Positions 10,684 to 22,780 of a stretch of DNA of 64,000 nucleotides are shown one piece after another (positions within the stretch are counted from its first letter, which is position 1; each line of letters starts with the position of its first letter). This DNA comes from Liopterus haemorrhoidalis. Lineage: Eukaryota; Arthropoda; Insecta; Coleoptera; Dytiscidae. The stretch is from contig OZ020622.1 of NCBI GenBank assembly GCA_963971575.1, forward strand, positions 16,246,879-16,310,878. The letters are read 5' to 3'. The position numbers and the translations under genes are program-made. A model generated the notes under the pieces. It worked only from the letters and a program-made list of their open reading frames with translations. It was not told where the DNA came from and ran no database searches.

Positions 10684-11425
10684 AAACTTTCAATACTATC
10701 CGACATACTATCAACTTTTCGAACTAGATTCAGTCGGTCTTTTGTTTGACGTACCAATACTTTGCCAGGCATACCATCTTTACCTTTATTTTTATGCTGT
10801 ACTGTTTCACGTTTTAAGACATTTTTAATAATCCTGATTGAACGTTGGACTTAAAATAAAATAAATAAATAAAATAAAAACTAGACTGGCTAATGGTTAG
10901 TATAATTAAATATAAACTAGCATAATTCAACGATATAAGCTGTTCACTTTTGTAAGAACAAACTAATAGGAAATTTTGTTTTCAATAGTTTGCACCTTTG
11001 AAGCTGTATGTCATGTTGGTATTAAAAAATGTCACTTTTTTAAAATGTCGATCCATTTGACATATGTCATAATGTAAAATGATATCTTAATTATAATGAT
11101 CATAACCTTATCAACCTAAAGTCGGTTTTACAGCGTAAGGAATATTTTTAATTGACATTTAAAATCAGTAATAAACTATAAAAGTAACCAAAATAACCAT
11201 ATCTAGTTTGTTCTTACAAAAGTGAATAGCTTATATTTATAAATTGGTTATTATAACCTCTTTTTATCTGACACTTAAAATTGTAAAGTTGGCAGTAATA
11301 AGGAACAAGGCAGAAGGTTTTGAATGCCTATTTCTGTCGTTTTTTACTTCAGAAGGTAGTTTTAAAAGTTTGAATGACATCACAAGTTTGATAGTGAGAC
11401 GTATAATGTAAACAGTCTATATTCT
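10684..11425. mobile_element. Foldback element copy, diverged
   Basis: Left CTTTCAATACTATCCGACA and right AGTTTGAATGACATCACAAG then GTATAATGTAAACAGTCTAT correspond to the arms of the 12400-13869 element. The arms are much more diverged here. It is interrupted by a MITE at 10933-11236. Confidence 0.45.
10933..11236. mobile_element. 304-bp MITE with 34-bp inverted ends
   Basis: ATATAAGCTGTTCACTTTTG TAAGAACAAACTA at left is repeated inverted at right with one difference (CTATTCAC). The interior is A+T-rich and noncoding. The target duplication was not clear. Confidence 0.7.
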
Positions 11426-11429
11426 GGTC

Positions 11430-12399
11430 AGTAATTTGTTAATAATATTAACACATTTGTAGGAAATTCTCATCTTTGAAACCGGCTAAGGCTAGAATAT
11501 TTATCATTGTGGTAAAATGATAAAAAATCACGTGCCGCCCACACGACCGTGTTTTACATAATAGAGCAATAGCGCACGCACTGTTAACCCACATACCTTG
11601 AATTCACATTACAACAGGTATCCAATCTACTGTTCACATGTAAATCATCTGCTTCACTTCTTACAAGTTATTCATAATCTACAAAGTTATCAACTTAAAA
11701 TACATAAATCAAATGCAACATATCAGCTTTTAAAATTTTTTTTTTTAATTTAACTTTTTATTTCATCATATTTTTTATAGACTTTGTTTACAGTCCAGGA
11801 AATAAGTTGTTTTCAGAAGAAACTTTGCGGGAATTTTGGAAATTAGTGCGATTAACAGGTCTTGAGCTGCTGTTTTCGTGGTCACATTTTGCGACTAAAA
11901 TTTTTTGCCAGAACTTCGAAAAACGTGCAAAAAAGTTTTTTTTTTTTTTGCAAATATCACCGCCGTCCAGTGCAAAATTCGAAAAAAAAAATATCCATAC
12001 TGAATAAAAGAGAAATAAATTCTCTCTTTTTTTAAATAATCTTTATTTAGTGACGCTTCAATAACAGGATTTTTAACGTCAATTATTGGTTGTTACATTT
12101 ATTATATTACATAGAGCCTTGGACAAATGTATGGAGCACCCATGCAGTTATAACATCTAAATTTATGTACATTGTAACTTGTATATATTTGAAATTTTTT
12201 TTTTTAATTATCATTGACACATTCTACACAACTAGGGCTTGGATCATTATTAGACATGCGTTATTACATTAAAGACAACTACATTAAAGACAAGTTACAT
12301 TAAAGACAATTTTTCTCTTTTATATATATACAGATGCAAAATGCAAACAAAATTATATATACAGAAGATACCGCAAAATGCAAATAAAACGTTGTGATA
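11430..12399. other. No gene seen
   Basis: A+T-rich with homopolymer runs (11,745 and 11,940). Short open frames here show no family resemblance and biased, low-complexity composition. Confidence 0.5.
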
Positions 12400-13869
12400 A
12401 GTCCATTCTATATTATACTTCTTTCAATACTATCCAACTCTGCCGTCATTTTTTTTTATATTACAGACTTTTGATACTACAGAACATAGTGGGGGAAAAA
12501 AATAAGAGACAGTGATATATTTTATACCTTCCATCTCTTATTAGTTTTCATTGCCAACTTAAAAAATTTTAGGTTCAGATGGCAGACAACAATTTGGTTA
12601 TAGTAAACCAATTTATAAATATTGTTTAATAGACCATATTAGTGTGTCGTCACATACATGTGCTGCCATCTGAGAGCTGAGTCCTTTTGAAGTTTAAAAT
12701 ACATGGGACATTACTTTTGTTACCTTAATTTTATAAATATTTTCAATTTTGGAGCAAAAAATATGTATTTTTCATAAATATATACAGTCCAGACACTTTA
12801 TATTATAGAATAATGATTTTATAAATATATAAATAAGGATTCGAAGATATATTTATAGGTTACGTTTTTAAATAATATGAAAATCGGAATATCTTTAGTA
12901 TTTATTTAATTAACACTAAGTAATCATTAATATTTTGTTTTAGAATGCATATTGGTGTATTGTTTTGCTCCGAATTGTAACAATTACATCTACATTATTA
13001 ATTGCAAATTTTTTCGTTTTTTGACAGATGAAAATGAAAAACAATAATGGAAAATTAAAAACAACATATTATTCCTTTAAACCATTTAGATATGGCACAC
13101 ACACTTATTGCTATGTTACTTGCCATAATAACGATTATTAACGTAAATTTTTCAAAATTAACCTGCAAAATAATATTGTTCTGCAAAAATAATGACATAT
13201 TAAATTATAATGTATAAAATAAGAATTTTAATAAATAAATATTGACTTGTAGTTTTGATGTGAAGCACTCTCTTACTTTGAAAACTTAATTTATATTTCC
13301 AAAATACAATTTAACAAAAAAACAACATGCTAAATTCAAATAAAAGGAATCCAACCGCGAGACGGCAGCACTGAATCCCATTTTGTGACGTAGTTACTAA
13401 TATGGTCTATTGTGCTAAGTTTATATTTAATTATATGATCTAAATAAACTTCTTATCAACTTAATAAACTACTAAAAGTTAAGTTGTAAACAAAAACTAA
13501 AAAGTTGGTGTTGGTACGACTGAAAAGTACAGAACTGTCAACCAAAAATTTGATCGGAGGTAGTTTTGGATGACAGTTCTGTACTTTTAGTAGTTTATTA
13601 AGTTGATAAGAAGTTTATTTAGATCATATAATTAAATATAAACTTTTGCACAGTTAAACAATATTTATAAATTGGTTTACTATAACCAAATTGTTGTCTG
13701 CCATCTGAACTTAAAAATTTTTAAGTTGGCAATGAAAAGTATTAAGAGATGGAACGTATAAAATATATCACTGTCTCTTATTTTTTCCGCCACTATATTC
13801 TGTAGTATCAAAAGTTGAAATGACGTCAGAGTTGGATAGTATTGAAAAATGTATAATGTAGAATGGACT
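12400..13869. mobile_element. Foldback element with arms over 220 bp
   Basis: The left arm (12400-12628, AGTCCATTCTATATTATAC to ATTGTTTA) is repeated inverted at 13655-13869 at high identity, including ATCCAACTCTG, AGAGACAGTGATATATTTTA and TGCCATCTGAAC-type blocks. Complementarity continues inward: GACCATATTAG/GTGCTGCC at 12631-12667 pairs with 13364-13410. No transposase was seen. A second hairpin element (13408-13652) is inserted in the right arm. Confidence 0.8.
13408..13652. mobile_element. Hairpin MITE inside the foldback arm
   Basis: A near-perfect inverted repeat of about 60 bp (13416-13478 against 13584-13647, containing TTATATTTAATTATATGATC) encloses a second one, AAAGTACAGAACTGTCA against TGACAGTTCTGTACTTTT. 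The uninterrupted left arm of the foldback gives the pre-insertion sequence GGTCTATTAAACAA, so only a TT-type (2-3 bp) duplication accompanied insertion. Confidence 0.7.
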
Positions 13870-14628
13870 TTACATTTATTATAGGTCAAATTTTTAATTT
13901 TTCAACGTTGCTGGGCAACAAATAATTATTTACCAATCAGACTGAGGGAATAAATTATATTGCCACTTATCTGAAGTGCCATTGGCCGGATAAGATGTGT
14001 TTATTGCAATGTTTTATCTTATCCGAGCTTTATCCGAGCAATGTAAAATTAATTTTTTGACTTTATACCTGGAAATGTGTTTTGTGTTGACAAAAATCAA
14101 CATTAATTATTTGTGACTTTTTAATTTTTTTATTGTAAAATCGGCCCTAAGAAATAAAGATAGGAAGACTGACATAAACATAGAAAAAAATGATGAAACA
14201 GATACCTTGAAAGAGTTAAGAATGATTGTCTGATCAAATTAGCCAGGGAATATAAACTTAGGAAGAAGAGACAACAAGAGTAACTATCTAAAAGATGTAC
14301 CAAAGACGATCTACAGCCTAAAGCACAGAAAACAATAGAACCACATTGAAGAATAATCATCGTTAAGAATTATAATTCGAAAAACAAGAGATAATTAAAC
14401 GAATACAATACAAGAAACCTTGCACGGACAAATACAAATAAATTAGAATGAAAGTATTCTCAAATATTTGAACAGACGCAGGACGATGGGAAAAGAGTGA
14501 AAAATACCCAACTACCATTATATATCACAGACTAAAATAAATAACGCATTAAAGAGATAGGTAACATGAATAAAAGAAAAATAATAAAAACAAGCAACGC
14601 TTAAATAAATTTAAGAAGATATTCGGTT
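13870..14628. other. No gene seen; one dispersed-repeat piece
   Basis: The stretch 14405-14535 (CTTGCACGGACAAATACAAAT, GAACAGACGCAGG) recurs at 22235-22340. It may be retrotransposon debris, but no frame is conserved between the two copies. Confidence 0.4.
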
Positions 14629-15121
14629 CAGAGCCGTAGCAATGTTTTTGGCGCCCTTGGCAAATAAATTAAATTAACTTAAAATAGCGCTCTTTTAATA
14701 GACAGGTGAAAATACAAGTGATGACCAAAAAAAAAAAGGTCTTCACTTCCAAAATACAAATGTTGACGAAAAAAAAAGGGGTTCTTAGTTCCAAAATATA
14801 AGTGTTGACCAAAAAAGAAGAAACAGGTCCTCCCTTCCAAAATACAAGTGTTGACAAAAAAAGGTCCTCACTTCCAAAATACAAGAAGACCTAAAACCAA
14901 AAAAAAACTTTCAAAATACAAGTGATGACCTTTAAAAATAGGTCCTCACTTCTAAAATACAAGCGAAGACCTAAAAAAATAAATAAATAAAAAGCACTAG
15001 TTTTAAACTACAAGCACAAGTGATGACCAAACAAACGCAAAGAAAAACACACGATGGCGCCCGTCATTAGACCTCGCGCCCCTGGCACTTGCCCCGATGT
15101 CAGGGCGTTGCTACGGCTCTG
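14629..15121. mobile_element. hAT MITE rich in the GGACCT minisatellite
   Basis: CAGAGCCGTAGCAATG and CGTTGCTACGGCTCTG are inverted ends flanked by ATTCGGTT (14621-14628) and ATTCCGTT (15122-15129), one mismatch. Between 14700 and 15000 about seven degenerate units of the form CTTCCAAAATACAAGTGATG ACCAAAAAAAGGTC occupy most of the element. Confidence 0.88.
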
Positions 15122-15249
15122 ATTCCGTTTAGGCAAGAGAAAATTTAGGGACAATTTCAAACGCAGAATGTTTATGTTTGATACTCTGGTTAAGAGTGTG
15201 TTGTTATATGAAGTGGAAATATGGAGGTGGAAAGAACAAGAAGAAATAG

Positions 15250-16085
15250 AAAAATACACGGATAATACCTAAAATGGACCCAACCGACAAATACACACCA
15301 ATTTACATCATCCTAGAAGAGACCAAGAGGGAGAAGATAAGAATACTAACAGGGAGAAGAGCCATGAAATATTTTTATTTTTATTTTTTATTTTTATGGC
15401 CTTTGCTGCTTTGGCAATTAGCCAGGACAATTATTATTTTTGAAAAATTCCATGCGTGAACGGGATTCAAAACCGAGACCTTACCAACGCAGAGCAGATG
15501 TGTTACCACTACGCTACGTCGGTCGGCTGCCATGTAATATGAAGACCGAGTTATATTGACAGAAAACACAATATTAGAAGAGTACTGGAAAGAGAGAGAA
15601 GATGAAAACCAATACCAAATGGGGAATGAAACGTGAAAGATATTACAAACGGAACGGTTTTTCCATAGAAGAGGTCGCAAAATTAAGAAGAGAAGGTCAA
15701 CAGATGATAAACATAATAGTAGAAAGAGACAAAGAAGTGCAGTTACAAGAACAGTATATCAGAATACAAGATTCTACATATAACACAAAGTGTACAAAAA
15801 TATAACCACTATTGGATTACCCAGATACCTGGCAGATGGAACGAGGAACCAGAAGGTAATCGCAAGATTCAGATGTGGCACCGAGGAGAGGGCAAACAAT
15901 AATTAGATGGAAGAAACGGAAAAATATGTAGAATCTGCAAAGAAGAAATGGAAACAATAGACCACCTAAGAAAGTGTGAAGAAACGCAGCCAGAATCACG
16001 AAAAACAGAAGACCTACTAGACGGCTCGGAGAGAGAGGCCTGGCTTGGATGAAAGCAGTATTGGCAAGAAAAATAAAATAAATTA
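15250..16085 (+). pseudogene. Non-LTR retrotransposon 3-prime debris (probable)
   Basis: Charged, K/R/E-rich frames (for example 15602-15805) are followed near 15925 by CRICKEEMETIDHLRKCEE, which looks like the C-terminal CCHC-type knuckle seen downstream of reverse transcriptase in Jockey/R1-type non-LTR elements. Stops and shifts interrupt it. A SINE head sits at 15460-15525 in the same stretch. The assignment rests mainly on the knuckle. Confidence 0.4.
15367..15530 (-). repeat. tRNA-derived SINE
   Basis: The minus strand has an A box TAGCGTAGTGGTAACAC and a B box GGTTTTGAATCCC at tRNA spacing (15460-15525), followed by a short body and an A-rich ATTTTT-type tail on the complementary strand at 15367-15400. 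It has Pol III promoter structure but is not a foldable tRNA. Confidence 0.65.
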
Positions 16086-16112
16086 TTATATATAATATCA
16101 TAGAGTAGTATA

Positions 16113-17015
16113 CGAGGTGTGTAAATTAAGTAACCGGACTGGCAACATAGCGTTTGACCTGGCAACATTTAGGACGCGGAACTTAGAGGGGCGGCAGGTG
16201 AACATGTGATACGCTTTCAGTACGACTTTGAACTCGCTAGAGTAATTTTATTGTCCGTAGCGATTTTTTTTGTGAAACAGTTTTTTCTAGTCCGTTCTAA
16301 AAATGAGTGACATTCATTTTGAGCAACGGTGTGTTATCAGGTTTTGTTTCAGACTTGGGCACAGTGCAACGGAAACTTTTGCAAAACTTCAGCAGGCCTA
16401 CAGAGACAGTGTTTTGTCAAGTACACAGGTTTTTTGGTGGTTTAAGGCATTTTCAGAAAGAAGAGAGTTGATTGAAGATGAATCACGCAGCGGAAGGCCT
16501 TCATCTCCAAGAACCGATGAAAATGTCGACAGAATCCGGTATCTTGTGCGTTCAGATCGTCGGTTGATAGTCAGAATGATAGGGGAAGAGTTGAATTTGA
16601 CTCACACAACCCTTCATCAGATTTTGACCAATGAATTGGGAATGAGAAAAATCTGCGCACACACAGCAATTTCAATAAACGAGTTTTTAGCCAGTAAAAA
16701 CATTCCTGTGGCCCCTCAGCGTACTTATTCGCTTGACTTGAGTCCTTGTGACTTTTTCCTCTTCCCAAAATTGAAAAATCACCTCAAGGGACGTCATTTT
16801 GGGACACTCGAAAACATTCAAACGTCCGTTACCGACCAGCTGAAAGCTATTCCAGTATCCGAGTTCCAGCACTGCTATGAGGATTGGAAGAACCATCTCC
16901 AGCACTGTGTGGCTTCCCAAGGACGTTATTTTGAGGGAGACAATATTGAATTGTAATTCCATTCGAATAATAAAAAATTAAAGAATCAGTCCGGTTACTT
17001 AATTTACACACCTCG
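16113..17015 (+). mobile_element. Internally deleted mariner with perfect 28-bp ends
   Basis: CGAGGTGTGTAAATTAAGTA ACCGGACT at 16113-16140 is repeated inverted and without mismatch at 16988-17015. TA flanks both sides (16111-16112, 17016-17017). The 903-bp length is short for a mariner, owing to an internal deletion in the transposase gene. Perfect ends suggest recent mobility in trans (inference). Confidence 0.9.
16303..16956 (+). CDS. Deleted mariner transposase, 217-codon open frame
   Basis: The product starts MSDIHFEQRCVIRFCFRLGH, has the first HTH with a WWFKAFSE motif (residues 45-52) and GRPSSPR, then a second HTH. After GMRKICA (about residue 112) it jumps straight to HTAISINEFLASKNIPVAPQ, the segment that normally follows the second catalytic aspartate. 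The first and second aspartates are therefore gone; only the third, in LSPCDFFLFPKL, remains. The junction keeps frame to the normal C-terminus. It could bind DNA but not cut; a dominant-negative role is speculation. Confidence 0.85.
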   Translation: MSDIHFEQRCVIRFCFRLGHSATETFAKLQQAYRDSVLSSTQVFWWFKAFSERRELIEDESRSGRPSSPRTDENVDRIRYLVRSDRRLIVRMIGEELNLTHTTLHQILTNELGMRKICAHTAISINEFLASKNIPVAPQRTYSLDLSPCDFFLFPKLKNHLKGRHFGTLENIQTSVTDQLKAIPVSEFQHCYEDWKNHLQHCVASQGRYFEGDNIEL

Positions 17016-18676
17016 TATATAATTATTATAGAATGTAAACCAATTCTTTCAAAGCCGAAAGGCACGAAATACATTTATTTTTATTAAGAAGATATTCGGT
17101 TTATTTCTGCTTCAATAATTAAATAACAATTTTAATCAGGACAATGAAATTTTTATGACAATGAAATTAATTTAATAACTTAACCTTGCATTCAATACTT
17201 TTGATAATTAATGTAAATTAATACTAAATAAACATTTCTTGTGGTGATGTCAATACTGTGATGTCATTAGGTATTTCCGGAAAATAAGGAAAATTAGTTT
17301 TACAGTTGTAGATGAATCATTACTGTGTAATGTTTGTAATAAAAATGTTGCATGTTGAAGATAGTCATAAGAAACACTGGGTTTTATAGTCTTGGTGTGA
17401 GATTTTTATTCAACGTCTAGAATTAACTCTTAATTCTAGAACTTGGTTTATAAAACACTACAAAAAAAAAAATAGTATTTTTTGGGCGACCTTATCAAAA
17501 ACAGTTCTTTTTTATCATCTAGTACTAGACAAAAAGTAAATATGTTTCGGTCTAGGTCGATTCGCTTATTTTTTTGGCGGCTGGATGCTGGCGCCATCAT
17601 TGTATCATTTCTTAAATTACACGATCTGCATGGTTACACGGAAACAACAGACAGTCAGACATTCATGATTGTAATAATTGTTCAATAACCATAAATTATC
17701 CAATGTAAATTTATAAATTTAATATTTCTAATAAAATTACTTTTGGTCGCCCAAAAAACATAATGTGTATCTTTGCCAAAAAGATCTTTTTGTCCTTATT
17801 TGTTTGAAGTCCTCGGCTGCGTCTCGGCCTTCAAATTCAGATGCGGCCGAAAAAGATCTATTTTTTGATCATGGTACACAAATAACTATTATTTAGGAAG
17901 CATGTAGAAGCAGTTTGTGAAGTTGTAACCATTCGATTGTAATATAATCATTATATGTGAGTATTTTATTTACAATTACATTATATTATCATTAGAAAAG
18001 GATAGGGTATCAAATGAAACCTCTTAATACGTGGATAAACAAACAAACTTTTATTTGTTTATAAAAAATCAATATTTTAATGGGATTTTCGTCAAAAATG
18101 CGTCAAAAAACTTTTGCCCTCCATCCTATTTCCCAGAGAGGCTGGTCCAAAAATCAATAAAAAATCTCAATAATGTACATTGACAGGCACCGGAACAGTT
18201 CAACAGGATTTTTTTTCGAAAACTTTGTGTCGTTTTTTATTGTGTCGCTAAAAAAATAACTATTTTTTTAAATTTATTGTCTGGTATCATCTTAAGAAAG
18301 CTTTTAAGACGTAGATTAAGGAATGAAAAGTAGTTTCAAAAAAAATGTAATGTGTAGTATTCAGGAGGCTCCGTCTACTATTGTACCTAAGTCATGATTC
18401 AACCTAATGTTTGAATTACTTTAGTTTTTCTTTCTACGGTATCAAAGTGGAATAAATCATTTATAGTAGTGAAATACTTATAAATCAAATAACACAGTTA
18501 ATAGCGAGAAATAAGTTTCTGAAATTCAAAAAAAAAGGATCCATCAATATATTTCTTATTAATTTAATGAAGACTTGAATACAAAGCAAATGCAGAATAA
18601 ATTGCTGGGATTTTTTAATTTAAATTTTATTGTGACTTTTTTTTGCATTTTATTTAAATTTTGTTTAAAAAATTAA
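17016..18676. other. No gene seen; small inverted-repeat element and R1-like DNA
   Basis: TATTTTTTGGGCGACC (17476) and GGTCGCCCAAAAAACATA (17745) form an inverted pair about 285 bp apart, a possible MITE. From about 18000 to 18370 the sequence (GGTATCAAATGAAACC, ACAGGATTTTTTTTCGAAAA) resembles the R1-side repeat. No coding homology. Confidence 0.4.
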
Positions 18677-18759
18677 ATGGAAGCTCTTAGTACTCAAATA
18701 ACGAATAAAAAAGATTATGAAAAACAGTTGATTTTGGCATTATTATACAAAAAATATCA

Positions 18760-19158
18760 AAATCACTATCCGCCGGGACAACCAAAGCATAGAGACAAAC
18801 AGAAGAATTGCCTTGGGATGGGCAGCCTTTGGAAATCTGAGGAACATTTTAATAGGTGATTTCCTATATGCCTTAAGAGAAAGGTATTTGATCAATGTGT
18901 CATACCAGTCTTCACCTATGGTGCTGAGACTCTCACCCTCACGGGAAAAACTGCGGAAAATTACGAGTTGCTCAAAGATCGATGGAGAGAGCGATGATTT
19001 GCGTTCTTTTAGATCGAAAAACAAATATGTGGATCAGACAGCAAACAAAAGTTTGCGAAATAATTGGTAGAATTTCACGTCTGAAGTGGCAGTGGGCAGG
19101 CCATGTTGCTAGAGTCAGTGATGGTAGATGGACTAGGAAAGTACTGGAATGGCGGTCT
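18760..19158 (+). pseudogene. RTE-like non-LTR retrotransposon, 3-prime remnant
   Basis: Across frames the plus strand gives RRIALGWAAFGNLRNILIGD, then VFTYGAETLTLT, ERMICVLLDRKTN and RLKWQWAGHVARVSDGRWTR plus KVLEW. This is the region after the YADD domain in RTE-like elements (thumb and GHVAR/RW motifs). At least two frameshifts separate the blocks. It ends abruptly at about 19158, where deleted mariner DNA begins. Confidence 0.75.
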
Positions 19159-19580
19159 AGCTTATTATTTGAAATTGGCTTAATATTTTACCGTTGTTTT
19201 TTTTTTTTTGTTGGAAAGTTACACATCTCGCCTGTTTAAAGAAATCATTGTATGCTCTAAAAAATATCAAAAACTTTTTTTTTTTAAATTAACAACAAAA
19301 TGGACCTAGCCCCCACTGACTACCACTTCTTCCTCAATTTGGACAACTTTTTAATAGGAAAACAGTTTATTTCCGACAATGCTGTAAATCTGGCGTTCCA
19401 AGAATTCATTGACTCTCGCCCGCCAGGGTTTTATACTACCGGCCTGAACAACCTGCCGCTTAAATGGCAAAAGTGTATAGACAATATGGGCGCATACTTT
19501 GATGAATAAAATAATTCCTTATATTTGTAAGTTATCAACCAACTTTGCCTTTTATTCTTCAAATTTCGTCCTTGACGACC
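19159..19580 (+). mobile_element. Cecropia-like mariner, end-truncated and deleted
   Basis: The 5-prime untranslated part (ATTTTACCGTTG, TTGGAAAGTTACACATCTCG) matches 54,360-54,450, and the right end AAATTTCGTCCTTGACGACC is followed by TA at 19581. The left terminus was lost at the junction with the RTE remnant. It is the same family as 53507-54497. Confidence 0.8.
19300..19509 (+). pseudogene. Mariner transposase C-terminus joined to an ATG
   Basis: The frame MDLAPTDYHFFLNLDNFLIG continues to the normal end KCIDNMGAYFDE. The ATG follows the family's 5-prime leader directly, so an internal deletion fused leader and start codon to the third catalytic segment (TDYH). It lacks both HTHs and the first two aspartates and is inactive as a transposase. 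Confidence 0.75.
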
Positions 19581-19582
19581 TA

Positions 19583-19895
19583 ATAAAAAATATTTCTAGA
19601 AATATAGCATACAGTTGGCTTCTTACACTTATTAAATGCCTACAAAAAACCCTGAAATATGTGAAAATTCACACTTCACATGAATTTTCTTTTTTTATTG
19701 TACTTGTGTTTGCTTTTAAAAATAAAAGTACAAAAGCAGTACTTATACTTAAGTACTTTTAAAATGAAAGTAATTGTACTTGTACTTGTACTTAAGTACA
19801 TTTTTTTTGGTACTTGCACCCAGATAGACATATAATGCCATGTCGTTATAACCCCTCTCCACTTACGAGGTATTCAGTAATGCGCGCAGTTACCA

Positions 19896-19926
<31 letters not shown>

Positions 19927-22234
19927 TATTATCCAAATACCCAAAATGATATCTGATAAAAATGACTGGACAAACCTCAATTCTTTATTAAATTTTCTTT
20001 TGCTGTCTTTACTCTTATATAAAAGTTTTTTGCCCTTATTACCGGTTACTTTCTGCTGAAACTTAATTCCTCGTTAATTTTAGCTCGAATCCGTGACATT
20101 TGCAATATTTGGGTCATCCCTTTTTGACAGGATGGCGCTGGGAGTGTTGAAAGCCTGGACTAATATATCTTTTCATCACTTGTCATCGTTCGTAAATTAT
20201 GAATGAATCGTACGATTGAAAATTGACGTGCACGCCATCGGCTATAGTGTTCCACACGGGTTTACAACCTTCCAACACAACGGGTGGTAAAGTAGGAAAG
20301 TAATTGGCACACTAAAATTAAACTACAGGGTTTATGAAAAAATATAGTGGTGCATCACAGATTTTAATTTTTTAGTGTTTTGTAGGAATGACCACCAAAA
20401 AACCCTTATAAGGCGGCGAAACTATAGTTCCCTATAGTTTCTTATACAAAACTAATAATCGGAAATAAAATTAATAACAATCTATATATCAAAATTTGCA
20501 GCGAATTTTTATCTATCTAATAGGATATTTTAAATTTTAGAAAAAACTGTTATGTAATTGTAATTAAGCAAATTGCATTATAGGCGCCATCTTGTAAACC
20601 AATCGACGCATATTTGTGTACGATGCGGCAAATTGTAGCTAAAGCATCATTCTACAAAAAGGATTTTAGCTATTTTGTTCTATTGTGAAAACTACTTATA
20701 ATTATTGTACTTGGTAGTCTATATTTGCCGCCATCTTGTTTCTGCCGCGGTTCTCAAAATAGTTGTAACGGGTAAAATGATTTAATTTTTGTGAAGAATA
20801 CGTGTGCCAAGTGGCATTCCATTATCATCAAGTATAATATTTTTCGACGAGGGTTCTAAACTATAAGTAATCAAGTCGAAAAAAATGTTGACGTATTATT
20901 TGAACATTTCTACACAGAACTATATAAATATAAAAGTTATTTGAAACCCATGAATAGATTTAAAAATTACAGAACAATGTAGCTGATGTCAGTTATTAAG
21001 TTATTGAGCGATAATATTTTTACAATAAATATTTCTACAATTAAAAATAGCCTATTGGATAGATAAAAATTCGGTGCAAAATTTGATGTATAGATTGATA
21101 GTAATTTTATTTCAGTTTGTTAATTTTGTATAATAAATTGGTAACCTCTAGGGGTTATACGCGTCTCACGTGTCTGTCTGTACTGTAGAAATTGTACCCA
21201 AAAGGCTGAACATAGAAAGTTAAAATTTGGCATGATTATACAATTGTTTGACCCACATACAAGAAAAATACTGAGACTTCAAAAAACACATCACGAGATA
21301 AATATAAACAAATATGTATTTAAAAATCTGAAAAAAATCTCAGTAACCTACATTTATGGGAACCGGAATAGTTTAACAGGAATTTTTGATCAAGTTATAT
21401 TTTCGAAAAATAAAGAATTTTTGTCATTGACATTTTTTTTTTTTTAATTTACTAATATCAAATGAAAGCTGTTAGGACGTAGTTTAAGGAACGAAATGTA
21501 GTTTTTCAGATTTTTTAAATTTTAACACTTTTTTTCCAAAAATGTACTAAAAAAAATACTGTTCTGCACCCTTTATCGCAAAGGGGTAGTTTAAAAAAAG
21601 GGGTAAAAAAATCTGAAAAATTCTAAGTAATGTACATTAATCTAAACCGAAAACATGTGAGAGAAATTTTTGATCAGATTTCGTTTTTGGAAAATATTAC
21701 AGTTTTTGTGTTTTTGGTAAAATTAATTAGTTTTTAATTAATGGCTGCATTATAGATAGTAATGTTATGGATTTTTTGTATTTATGGCTAATGTAGTGTC
21801 TTTTTTTTGACAGCAACAATTTTTAACAGCTGAGAACCGAGTTCATATGTGTAGAGTGTATTCAGTACGTTCCGACTACTATTATACGTCATGAATCAAT
21901 CTATTGTTTCAATTACTTTAGTTTTTTATTTTTCAGGTATCTTAGAGGAATAAATCATTTATAGTAGTCAAATAAATACTTATGAATTAAATATTCCTTC
22001 ATATTTATAATACATTACCGGAAAAATACACCTGAGAAAATGAGTTATAAAACAAGTCCACTCTGTCCTTTGGAATGATAAAGTTACTACAGAAACTAGT
22101 TAGTTAAAATTTTTGGCGCACAGCAACGATGGCTATTTGCGCCTAACGCAGCCCATCTAAATGACTACACTACATATTAAAAACAATAAATTAAACAATA
22201 AATAAATAAAATCTTATACGCATATTCAATAAAA
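19583..22234. other. No gene seen; low-complexity and R1-like repeats
   Basis: Contains TACTTG/GTACTTAAGTAC repeats at 19720-19812, a TA microsatellite at 19892-19918, and at 21200-21720 sequence related to the R1 flank (ACAGGAATTTTTGATCAAGT, CAAATGAAAGC). Short frames show only biased composition. Confidence 0.5.
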
Positions 22235-22690
22235 CAAATCTTGCACGGACAAATACAAATATATGAGATAAAAAGTCTGTTCGAAAAATTGAACAGACGC
22301 AGGGTGATGGTAGGAGGCTGTAAAGGAGCCAATTACCATCGAATATCACAGTCTAGAAATTTAAAAACATTAAAATAAGGTGCAAGACTCTCAGGAAGAG
22401 TATCAGCCTGTCCATGAGTACTCTGTCATCACCTAAAGCAACTGATAGGTCATAGCACAGGCCTAACCTCTCCTTAATATCCTCGAACAGTACACACTGA
22501 GTTAATTACTACAGAAATCAAGAAAACCATTTCCAATACCAAATTAGAAAGCATCTGCACATATGGATCGGAATTCTGGGAGCAGTATAAGAGAGATAAA
22601 GGGAAAAAACTGCTGTAAAAATTGATTTCTAGAGGAGGAATAAGGAGCGTAAATCGTCGAGAAGTGGAATATAATCTTTTTCATTTACAA
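22235..22690 (+). pseudogene. Possible non-LTR retrotransposon debris
   Basis: The frame LESICTYGSEFWEQYKRDKG followed by KLLKLISRGGIRSVNRRE-like residues (22540-22660) resembles the VLTYGxExW region downstream of the RT domain, with a stop inside. The upstream part repeats 14405-14535. Weak evidence. Confidence 0.3.
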
Positions 22691-22780
22691 ATGTATATCA
22701 AACTTTTATGGTAACATTTTAAAATTACTTAACATCCCGTTCACCTTTAGATCTACGTTCTAATCATATTCTACGTGTTA

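Noticed and set aside
15817..16168. Two overlapping minus-strand frames of 94 and 99 codons
   Set aside because: They lie antisense to retrotransposon debris with a CCHC knuckle and show no motif of their own.
16571..17074. Minus-strand frames of 65-91 codons under the deleted mariner
   Set aside because: Shadows of the plus-strand transposase and of its terminal repeat.
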